Source: Chloroflexota bacterium (GTDB lineage: Bacteria > Chloroflexota > Limnocylindria > QHBO01). Taken from it: a stretch of 12,887 nt of DNA. The notes below the pieces were generated by a model, which saw only the letters and a list, made by a program, of their open reading frames with translations, searched no databases and had not been told where the DNA came from. Shown one piece after another: positions 1-5,628 of the stretch (the stretch's first letter is position 1; each line of letters opens with the position of its first letter). The position numbers were made by a program, and so were the translations under genes. The DNA lies in contig JAPSGM010000030.1 in NCBI GenBank assembly GCA_031177555.1, positions 1 through 12,887 on the forward strand. Direction: 5' to 3'.

Positions 1-668
1 ACCGGCTGTACAGCGACGCGGACCTGGCACGGCTGCGGCGCATCCGTCGGATGCGCGCCGAGCACCTGCAGGCCCGCGGGATCCGACGCCTGCTGTCGTC
101 CTCCGCCGTGCGTTCGCGACCCGCGCCACACAGCCGGCTGGACGGCCATGGGCTGCGCTCCCAGCGCGTGGCTCGCGGCCTCTCGCTGAAAGCGGCGGCC
201 GACCGGGCGGGGCTCAGCACGAGCTTCCTGTCCGCGCTGGAGCGGAATGCCACGGGGGCGAGCATTGCGAGCCTGCGGCGCCTCATGCGCGCCTATGGCA
301 TCACCACGCTGGACCTCTTCCAGCGGCGGCTGCCGGCGGCGCGCAGGGTTCGGTGCCAGGATCGCGAGGTGCTGTCGCTGGGGTCCGAGGTCCGCATCGA
401 GCAGCTTGCGCGCAGCGCCGTGCTCCTGGAGCCGCAGCTGTTCGTGCTCGGCGCCGGCGCCACCAGCAAGGGGGCGTACGATCACGAGGGCGAGGAGTTC
501 GTCTACGTGCTCGACGGGGACGTCACGTTCTGGGTCGGGGACCATGAGCGCTACCGGCTTCGGGCCGGCGACGCACTGACCTTCCCGTCCGACCTTCCGC
601 ATCGCTGGCGCAACGGCGCCGGCGGGGAGACGCGATTGCTATGGATCAACACCCCTCCGACGTTCTGA
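1..668 (+). CDS. MerR-like/XRE/cupin transcriptional regulator (5' end outside window)
   Basis: Probable DNA-binding regulator that senses a small ligand through a cupin. The frame is open to the left edge, so the gene starts upstream; the ATG at 51 is internal. The first visible residues (RLYSDADLARLRRIRRMR, then AGIRRLL-like GIRRLL) look like the second half of a MerR winged-helix domain. After a short linker comes an XRE/Cro-type helix-turn-helix at about bases 150-320 (LRSQRVARGLSLKAAADRAG, then LSTSFLSALERN). A C-terminal cupin_2 barrel spans about bases 430-660, with candidate metal or ligand residues in DHEGEEF (His codon 483-485) and in PSDLPHRW. XRE plus cupin is the PuuR-type layout of regulators of polyamine, GABA and amino-acid catabolism; the extra MerR-like part is unusual. 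It overlaps the downstream aminotransferase by 28 bases, so that gene is its likely target. The XRE and cupin calls are firm; the MerR part rests on a fragment. Confidence 0.85.
   Translation, partial: RLYSDADLARLRRIRRMRAEHLQARGIRRLLSSSAVRSRPAPHSRLDGHGLRSQRVARGLSLKAAADRAGLSTSFLSALERNATGASIASLRRLMRAYGITTLDLFQRRLPAARRVRCQDREVLSLGSEVRIEQLARSAVLLEPQLFVLGAGATSKGAYDHEGEEFVYVLDGDVTFWVGDHERYRLRAGDALTFPSDLPHRWRNGAGGETRLLWINTPPTF
624..629 (+). promoter_or_regulatory. Ribosome binding site for the aminotransferase
   Basis: GGGGAG lies 11 bases before the ATG at 641, inside the end of the regulator gene. It supports that start despite the 28-base overlap with the regulator. Confidence 0.5.
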
Positions 669-2017
669 CCGCCGACCAGGCCGGCGACCGCGAACGCTGG
701 CTCGCGCGCCGCTCGCGGGTCCCCGCCGTGTGGGCCCGCTACACCGACCTGGTCGTCGAGCGCGGCGAGGGATCGTGGCTGGAGACCATCGACGGGGAGC
801 GGTACCTGGACTACACCAGCGGCATCGGCGTCACCAACACCGGCCACGCGCACCCGCGGGTGGCGGCCGCCATCGCCGACCAGGCGGCGCACGTCATCCA
901 CGCCCAGCAGAACATCGTCTACCACAAGCCCGGGCTCGACCTGCACGAGCGGCTGCCGCGCACCATGCCGGGCCTGGCCGATGGCGAGGAGGCCGGCGTC
1001 TTCCTGTCGAACTCGGGCGCAGAGGCGGTCGAGGCGGCCGTGAAGCTGGCGAGGTACGCCTCCCGTCGCCCCGCGATCATCGCCTTCCGCGGCGGGTTCC
1101 ACGGTCGAACCCACGCGGCCATGGCCCTGACCAGCTCCGGCGTGAAGTTCCGCGGCCACTTCGAGCCGCTGCCCGGCAGCATCCATCACGCGCCGTATCC
1201 GTACGTCCTGCGCAACCCGACCGGCCGGACCGATGAGGCGGCCCTGGTCCACAGCCTGGCGGCGCTGGATGAGCTGTTCGCCACGCTGGTGCATCCCGAT
1301 GACGTGGCCGCCTTCCTGGTCGAGCCGATCCTGGGCGAAGGCGGCTACGTCGTCCCGCCGGATGGCTTCCTGCCGGCCCTGCGCGAGGTGGCCGACCGGC
1401 ACGGCATCCTGCTGATCGCCGACGAGGTGCAGACCGGCATCGGCCGCACCGGGCGGATGTGGGCCACCGAGTGGTACGACGCGCGGCCGGACATCCTGGT
1501 CATGGCCAAGGGCCTGGCATCAGGCATGCCGCTGTCGGGAATCATGGCGCGGCGCGAGCTGCTTCAGCGCTTCGCCCCCGGCGCGCACGGCGGGACCTAC
1601 GGCGGCAACGCGGTTGCCTGCGCGGCCGCCCTGGCCACGCTGGACGTCATCGCCGCCGAGGGGCTGCTGGACAACGCCCGGCGCCAGGGGGAGCGGCTGC
1701 TGGCCGGCATTCGCCGCGCGGCCGCCGGCCACCACGGCGTGGCGGAGGTCCGCGGCCGCGGCCTGATGGTGGGCATCGAGTTCGCCGACCCGACGACCCT
1801 GGCCCCGCTCCCCGAGCTGGCCGGGGGGCTGCTGCGCGAGGCATTCGACCGCCGGCTGCTGCTGCTGACCTGCGGCACGTGGAGCCAGGTCGTGCGCGTG
1901 ATTCCGCCGCTGGTCACGACCGACACGGAGATCGACTCGGCCGTGAGCATCATCGGCGAGGCGCTGGCGGCCATGTCCGCGTCGGGTGGCGCGACACCGC
2001 CCGCGCCACCCGGCTAG
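641..2017 (+). CDS. Class III PLP-dependent aminotransferase, GABA aminotransferase-like
   Basis: Transfers an amino group, probably from an omega-amino acid such as 4-aminobutyrate or a related diamine or amino acid, to a 2-oxo acid in the cytoplasm. At 458 residues it is the normal length for the class III fold and looks complete. Visible landmarks: the entry region LDYTSGIGVTNTGHAHPRV (about 56-74), the PLP phosphate loop SNSGAEAVEAA (123-133), GGFHGRT (151-157), the cofactor-nitrogen aspartate in IADEVQTG (D261), the Schiff-base lysine in VMAKGLASG (K290), and the phosphate-contacting threonine in GGTYGGN (T319). The final dozen residues are Ala/Pro/Gly-rich and probably disordered. The start lies within the upstream regulator, suggesting joint transcription and possible coupling. 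Substrate specificity cannot be read from the sequence: ornithine, acetylornithine, beta-alanine or 2-aminoisobutyrate-type enzymes share these motifs. The XRE-cupin neighbour favours GABA/polyamine catabolism (inference). Confidence 0.92.
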   Translation: MDQHPSDVLTADQAGDRERWLARRSRVPAVWARYTDLVVERGEGSWLETIDGERYLDYTSGIGVTNTGHAHPRVAAAIADQAAHVIHAQQNIVYHKPGLDLHERLPRTMPGLADGEEAGVFLSNSGAEAVEAAVKLARYASRRPAIIAFRGGFHGRTHAAMALTSSGVKFRGHFEPLPGSIHHAPYPYVLRNPTGRTDEAALVHSLAALDELFATLVHPDDVAAFLVEPILGEGGYVVPPDGFLPALREVADRHGILLIADEVQTGIGRTGRMWATEWYDARPDILVMAKGLASGMPLSGIMARRELLQRFAPGAHGGTYGGNAVACAAALATLDVIAAEGLLDNARRQGERLLAGIRRAAAGHHGVAEVRGRGLMVGIEFADPTTLAPLPELAGGLLREAFDRRLLLLTCGTWSQVVRVIPPLVTTDTEIDSAVSIIGEALAAMSASGGATPPAPPG

Positions 2018-2038
2018 GCTTGCACACTTCACGGAAAT

Positions 2039-2044
2039 GGGAGA
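2039..2044 (+). promoter_or_regulatory. Ribosome binding site that decides the response-regulator start
   Basis: GGGAGA sits 7 bases before the GTG at 2052. The upstream ATG at 2037 has no comparable site at a workable distance, so the GTG is preferred. Confidence 0.5.
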
Positions 2045-2051
2045 CACCGGC

Positions 2052-2468
2052 GTGGGGAGATCGATCTGGGTCGTCGACGACGAGCCGCTGATCCGCGCGG
2101 CGATGGTCGCGGTCCTGAACGAGGTGGGCTACGAGACGCGCGGGTTCGAGGGCGCCGAGGGCCTGTACGTGGCGCTGGTGGACGGCGATCGGCCCGACCT
2201 CCTGATCCTGGACCACATGATGCCCGTCGAGAGCGGGTCGACCATCGTGCGCTCCCTGCGCGAGCGGGTGGAGTATCAGGACATCCCGGTGCTCTTCGTG
2301 ACGGCGGTCAGCGATGAGGGCGCGGAGAGGCTCAGCGACCTGGCACCGGTCCTCACCAAGCCCTTTGACTTCCGCGACTTCCTGCGTGCGGTCCAGGAGC
2401 AGCTGGGCGAGACCGACTCCACCCTGGCGGACAGCCTGTTTCCCGGCGAAGAGAGCGGCGTGAGCTGA
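2052..2468 (+). CDS. Single-domain response regulator (receiver only)
   Basis: Phosphorelay receiver with no output domain, so it probably acts through protein-protein contacts or as a phosphate shuttle, like CheY, Spo0F or DivK types. From the GTG start it has 138 residues. The acidic pair is in WVVDDEP (D9, D10), the phospho-acceptor aspartate in LILDHMMP (D54), the switch threonine in LFVTAVS (T84) and the conserved lysine in LTKPFDF (K103). All catalytic residues are therefore present. About 20 residues follow the domain (ending PGEESGVS) with no recognisable motif. The alternative ATG at 2037 adds five residues (MGDTG) but lacks a good ribosome site. It follows the aminotransferase by about 34 bases on the same strand; no histidine kinase is in the window, so its partner is unknown. 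Confidence 0.9.
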   Translation: MGRSIWVVDDEPLIRAAMVAVLNEVGYETRGFEGAEGLYVALVDGDRPDLLILDHMMPVESGSTIVRSLRERVEYQDIPVLFVTAVSDEGAERLSDLAPVLTKPFDFRDFLRAVQEQLGETDSTLADSLFPGEESGVS

Positions 2469-2492
2469 CCTGGCGAAGGGCCGCGGTCGCTC
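2462..2492. terminator. Possible bidirectional terminator hairpin between convergent genes
   Basis: GAGCTGACC (2462-2470) pairs with GGTCGCTC (2485-2492), leaving one bulged T, and an inner GGC/GCC pair closes a five-base loop. The structure covers the stop codons of the response regulator and the flavin reductase, which converge here with a 22-base gap. There is no T-run on either side, so intrinsic termination is only suggested. Confidence 0.35.
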
Positions 2493-3063
2493 AGCCGGGA
2501 TCCTCGGCGGACAGCTGGCGATAGCGGGAGCCGTACCAGATCAGCGGTTCCGCGGCCTCGTCGAAGCCGGCGGCCACGATCTCGCCGACGAAGATGCTGT
2601 GGTCACCGCCCGGATGCCGGGCCACCAGGCGACAGTCGAAGTAGGCGATCGCCCCGTCCAGGATCGGGGAGCCCGTCTCGCCCTCGTGCCACGGCGCGTC
2701 GCAGAAGCGCTGCAGCTTGGCCGCGGTGGTCGCCTGGGCGAAGCAATCGGCCAGGCGCCGCTGGTCCGCGGCCAGCACGCTGACCGCGAACGAGTGGCTG
2801 GAGGTGATGGCCGCGTGGGTTTCCGAGCGCTGGCCGATGCTGGCCATCATCAGCGGCGGGTTGATGCTGATGCTGGCGATGGCGTTGGCGGTCATGCCGG
2901 CCAGCAGAGGCCCCTGACGCGCCGCCACCACCGTCACGCCGGTGGCGAAGCGGGCCATCATCGAGCGCAGGACGCGCTCGTGGTCCGGCGTCATCGGTTC
3001 AACGCTGGCGCCCGCCGGCTGCCGCTCGAACCGCCGCAGCACGGAGCCGAGCTCGTCGCTCAC
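2491..3063 (-). CDS. Flavin reductase-like domain protein (FMN-binding split barrel)
   Basis: Probably an NAD(P)H:flavin oxidoreductase supplying reduced FMN to a monooxygenase. From the GTG at 3063 it has 190 residues. Family features are the FATGVTVVAARQ strand, the flavin-binding GMTANAIASISINPPLM segment (about 56-72), FAVSVLAADQRRLADCFA, and the late GGDHSIFVGEIVAAG segment. The GTG overlaps the TGA of the preceding gene as GTGA, implying translational coupling. An alternative ATG at 2994 would give 167 residues that still contain the whole domain; it has no clear Shine-Dalgarno. This gene is last in a leftward group behind two small hypotheticals, and a luciferase-like oxidoreductase lies further upstream on the same strand, a plausible client. 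Other members of this family act as oxygenase components or flavoproteins of unknown substrate, so the exact role is open. Confidence 0.88.
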   Translation of the reverse strand: MSDELGSVLRRFERQPAGASVEPMTPDHERVLRSMMARFATGVTVVAARQGPLLAGMTANAIASISINPPLMMASIGQRSETHAAITSSHSFAVSVLAADQRRLADCFAQATTAAKLQRFCDAPWHEGETGSPILDGAIAYFDCRLVARHPGGDHSIFVGEIVAAGFDEAAEPLIWYGSRYRQLSAEDPG

Positions 3064-3371
3064 CGGTAGCGTTCCAGCTTCTCCAGCACGGCGTTGGCCG
3101 CGGCCCAGTCCTCGGCACGGGGTGGCAGGCCGCGGTGGATGTGCACCAGCGGCACGGTGTTCCAGCTCGGTCCGTCCTCGCGCGGGATGTGGATCGCCAG
3201 GTCGCCGCGGTCGAGCTGCGCCACGATCGTCGCGCCGCGCTCCCCGCCTCGCGCCAGCGCCCGCTCCACGGTTTGGGTGAACCCGTCGGCCGACCCGTAC
3301 TCGACGGTGATCCGCATGGCGATGAGCCCGGCAGCCGGCGGCTCGACGCGCCGCCCGCCGGCGTCGGTCAC
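3060..3371 (-). CDS. Hypothetical protein, 103 residues
   Basis: I do not recognise this family. The GTG start at 3371 overlaps the TGA of the preceding gene (GTGA), and its own TGA overlaps the GTG of the flavin reductase, so it is sandwiched by two 4-base overlaps, which strongly supports it as a real gene. An internal ATG at 3317 would give 85 residues beginning MRITVEYGSADGF. The protein is soluble-looking, with no signal or membrane segment. It has beta-type stretches (RITVEYG, GDLAIHIP, TVPLVHIHRG) and a C-terminal helix (DWAAANAVLEKLERYR). Histidines cluster at AIHIP and VHIHRG, which could bind a ligand or metal, but no motif is established. Context suggests a partner of the flavin reductase or of the membrane protein upstream. 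Confidence 0.72.
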   Translation of the reverse strand: MTDAGGRRVEPPAAGLIAMRITVEYGSADGFTQTVERALARGGERGATIVAQLDRGDLAIHIPREDGPSWNTVPLVHIHRGLPPRAEDWAAANAVLEKLERYR

Positions 3372-3736
3372 CGCAGCGCCTCCACGAGCCAGCCGAAGGC
3401 GGTGACGGAGCCGATGAGCGCAAAGGCCACGAATCCGATGACGGCCACCAGCCCGATGGCGCTGGCCCAGGCGGGCACGCGGGCCACGTTCGTGCTCACC
3501 GAGCCCCGCGCCAGCCAGACGGCGAGCGCGTCGCCGTCCATGCGCAGCTCGACGTCGTCATCGAGCGGCACGACCACCACCCGGTCGCGCTCCGGGGCCG
3601 ACTCGCCGGTGATGAGGGCCCGCGTCCTCTCGCCCTGGCGCACCAGGATGGCGTGGTCGCCGACCGTGTTGACCAGCGGCTGCGCCTCCAGGCGCCCGGT
3701 CGCGCCGAGCGGGACCGGGGGTGGTAGCTCGTCCAT
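3368..3736 (-). CDS. Hypothetical protein with a C-terminal membrane segment
   Basis: A 122-residue protein of unknown function. Residues 1-80 are hydrophilic with short beta-like stretches (HAILVRQGERTRALITG, DRVVVVPLDDDVELRMDGD). Residues about 89-118 form one hydrophobic helix (AWASAIGLVAVIGFVAFALI and on), so it is probably tail-anchored with its N-terminal domain in the cytoplasm. There is no Shine-Dalgarno before the ATG at 3736, but TATCCT lies 9 bases upstream, consistent with a leaderless transcript start. It follows the oxidoreductase stop by 36 bases and overlaps the next gene by 4 bases. The soluble part could be a small beta domain, but I cannot assign a family. Confidence 0.72.
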   Translation of the reverse strand: MDELPPPVPLGATGRLEAQPLVNTVGDHAILVRQGERTRALITGESAPERDRVVVVPLDDDVELRMDGDALAVWLARGSVSTNVARVPAWASAIGLVAVIGFVAFALIGSVTAFGWLVEALR

Positions 3737-3745
3737 CGGAGGGCG

Positions 3746-3751
3746 AGGATA
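3746..3751 (-). promoter_or_regulatory. Candidate -10 hexamer TATCCT (leaderless start)
   Basis: On the minus strand TATCCT lies 9 bases before the ATG at 3736, in the 36-base gap after the oxidoreductase gene. No convincing -35 box was seen. It would open the three-gene unit ending in the flavin reductase. Confidence 0.35.
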
Positions 3752-3772
3752 CCAGCCGGGTCTCGGGCGGCC

Positions 3773-4687
3773 TCAGGCGTCCAGGCGCTCGAGCGCCGGT
3801 CGCAGCCCCCGGATCGTGTCGGCCGTGATCGGGTCGAGCACCAGCTGCACGTGCGCCACGCCCTCCTCGGCGAACGCACGCAGGCGCCCGGCAAGCAGCT
3901 CCGGCTCGCCGCTGATGGGCTCGACGTCCTCGCCGTCCAGGTCGCCCTGGCTTCGCCCCCGAGCCCCCGGGAACGCGACGAAGATGGCGACGGTGCGCTC
4001 CACCTCCGCCGGGTCGCGGCCGGCCCGGCGGCACGCCTCGTCGATCTGCGCGCGCAGCGCTCGGTATCCGTCCGGCGTGTTGCCGAACCAGGTGAACCAC
4101 GCGTTCCAGGCATCGACGTGCGGCAGCGTGATGGCCAGCATCCGCGGACCCTCCGACCCGACCATGAGCGGCGGGCCGCCCGGGCGTGGGCCGCGAGGCA
4201 GCAGCTCGCCGCGGTCGACCCGGTAGTAGGTCCCGGCGAAGTCGATGTGCCCCTCGCGCAGCAGCGTGCGGATAATCGTGAACGCCTCCTCGAAGCGGGC
4301 GACGCGGTGGTCGTACGGGAAGCCGAATGCGTCGTAGTCGGGGCGGTTCCACCCCGCCCCCAGGCCCAGGATGAAGCGTCCGCCGCTGATCTCGTCGATG
4401 GTGACGGCCTTCTTGGCGATCATGGCCGGGGCGTGGAAGCTGGTCGCTGCGACCAGCGGGCCGATCTGGACCCGACGCGTCACCGCGGCCAGCGCGGCGA
4501 GCGTGCTCCAGGCCTCCCACGGCGCGCGCGTCGGCCGGCCGTCGTCCCGGTAGAGCAGGTGGTCCCCGATCCACAGCGAATCGAGCCCGATCTCCTCCGC
4601 GGCCAGCGCCATCTCGCGCTGCTGCGCCCAGGTCGCGACGTACTCGACCTCGGGAAGCTGGACGCCGACCTTCAGTGGCCTGGTCAT
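3773..4687 (-). CDS. LLM-class (luciferase-like) flavin- or F420-dependent oxidoreductase
   Basis: A cytoplasmic TIM-barrel oxidoreductase of the bacterial luciferase family, using FMNH2 or coenzyme F420. It has 304 residues, the usual length, and appears complete. Landmarks: the N-terminal strand LKVGVQLPEVEY; AEEIGLDSLWIGDHLLY (about 30-46); the WEAWSTLAALAAVTRRVQIG segment; FHAPAMIAKKAVTIDEISGG followed by the family hallmark RFILGLGAGWNRPDYDAFG (about 103-122); and FEEAFTIIRTLLREG. The start ATG is preceded by AAGGAG at 12 bases, and this site overlaps the stop of the upstream kinase gene. The motif set resembles the F420-dependent subgroup, but the flavin reductase about 0.7 kb downstream also allows an FMN-dependent monooxygenase. 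The substrate cannot be deduced. The frame stays open far upstream through the kinase gene, but that stretch is a shadow. Confidence 0.92.
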   Translation of the reverse strand: MTRPLKVGVQLPEVEYVATWAQQREMALAAEEIGLDSLWIGDHLLYRDDGRPTRAPWEAWSTLAALAAVTRRVQIGPLVAATSFHAPAMIAKKAVTIDEISGGRFILGLGAGWNRPDYDAFGFPYDHRVARFEEAFTIIRTLLREGHIDFAGTYYRVDRGELLPRGPRPGGPPLMVGSEGPRMLAITLPHVDAWNAWFTWFGNTPDGYRALRAQIDEACRRAGRDPAEVERTVAIFVAFPGARGRSQGDLDGEDVEPISGEPELLAGRLRAFAEEGVAHVQLVLDPITADTIRGLRPALERLDA

Positions 4688-4699
4688 GCGCCGATTCTG

Positions 4700-4705
4700 C
4701 TCCTT
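4700..4705 (-). promoter_or_regulatory. Ribosome binding site for the luciferase-like oxidoreductase
   Basis: AAGGAG on the minus strand, 12 bases before the ATG at 4687 (slightly long spacing). It overlaps the TGA of the upstream kinase gene, favouring coupled translation and rejecting a start further upstream. Confidence 0.5.
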
Positions 4706-5619
4706 CAACCCTCCAGCACGCGGCGCAACCCCGCGGTAGCCTCGGCCTCGAGCCAGGACAGGCCCTCGGTCCTGCCGTATACCGCCAGCGCCCCGCACAG
4801 CATCAGGCCGAGCACCCGGCCGCGGAGCTCGGCCGCCTCGTCCAGCGGCCCGTACGCGTCCAGGAAGGCGGCTCGAGACGAGCCCTCGAAGGCGGTCCAG
4901 GCCAGCGACAGGTCGATGGCAGGGTCGGCCAGGCACAGGTCGCCCCAGTCGATGACCCCGGCCATGCCGTAGTCCGGATCGACCACCACGTGCCGCAGGT
5001 GCAGGTCGCCGTGCGCCACGCTCAGCCGGCTGGCCTCCGGTGCGGTGGCGGCCCGCAGCACGAGGGCATCGGCCTCGGCGTCGAGCGCGCCGTCCCAGAT
5101 GCCGGCCTCGGCAGCCTCGTCCAGCCACTTGCGGGCGATCGCGCCGCGAGCCGGCATGTCGGCGCGGCGCATCGGGTCCACGGGGAGGAGGTCGCCGTGG
5201 CGGTCGGCGAGGGCCGGATCGTGCAGCGCGGCCAGGAATGCGCCGAGCTGGCCCGCCAGCCGTGCGCGGTCGGCATCGACGCCGGCGGCGGCGAGCTCGG
5301 TCCCCTCGATGAGCGGCGCCCCGAAGAACGGCCACGGGTAGGCATCCGATGCGCGGCCGACGTGCGTCGGCACCGGGACCGGCGCCGGCAGCATCGGGCC
5401 CAGCCGGGGGAGGACCGCGATCTCGCGCTCGATGCCTGGCACGGCGACGGCGCGCTGCGGGAAGCGGAAGGCCCACACCTCGTCGACCACGAAGACGGCG
5501 TTGTCCCAGCCGGCCGCCAGGAAGCGCAGCGGACGGCCGGCGAGCCGCGGGAACTGTTCGGCGATCAGCCGCCCGGCGAGCGCCTCGTCGACGGAGATCT
5601 CCGCATCCCACACCGGCAT
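4705..5619 (-). CDS. Aminoglycoside phosphotransferase-family (APH) small-molecule kinase
   Basis: A 304-residue kinase-like protein of the APH/choline-kinase fold, transferring phosphate from ATP to a small molecule. The catalytic loop is VAHGDLHLRHVVVD (HGDLH at 203-207, catalytic D205), followed by the metal-binding VIDWGD (224-227) and ADPAIDLSLAWTAF. The N-lobe has FLAAGWDNAVFVV and WAFRFPQR, where Arg occupies the usual nucleotide-contacting Lys region, as in many macrolide-kinase-like relatives. Most members in environmental bacteria have unknown substrates, so antibiotic resistance should not be assumed. GAGG at 5627-5630 lies 7 bases before the ATG and overlaps the stop of the VWA gene, and the gap is 9 bases, so it is part of the same operon. 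Being placed behind a MoxR/VWA pair is unexplained; it may phosphorylate a metabolite or be a passenger gene. Confidence 0.9.
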   Translation of the reverse strand: MPVWDAEISVDEALAGRLIAEQFPRLAGRPLRFLAAGWDNAVFVVDEVWAFRFPQRAVAVPGIEREIAVLPRLGPMLPAPVPVPTHVGRASDAYPWPFFGAPLIEGTELAAAGVDADRARLAGQLGAFLAALHDPALADRHGDLLPVDPMRRADMPARGAIARKWLDEAAEAGIWDGALDAEADALVLRAATAPEASRLSVAHGDLHLRHVVVDPDYGMAGVIDWGDLCLADPAIDLSLAWTAFEGSSRAAFLDAYGPLDEAAELRGRVLGLMLCGALAVYGRTEGLSWLEAEATAGLRRVLEG

Positions 5620-5628
5620 GCGGCGGCC

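Noticed and set aside
551..1402. Leftward 283-codon open frame opposite the aminotransferase
   Set aside because: Antisense to the conserved PLP enzyme and without recognisable motifs.
3773..5611. Leftward 612-codon open frame joining the oxidoreductase to sequence upstream
   Set aside because: The upstream half is another frame of the APH kinase gene and is Arg/Pro/Gly-rich without any motif; the oxidoreductase has its own Shine-Dalgarno and ATG at 4687.
4705..5619. Acquired antibiotic-resistance gene
   Set aside because: No mobile element, no change in base composition, and it is embedded in a chromosomal operon; the family includes many metabolic kinases.
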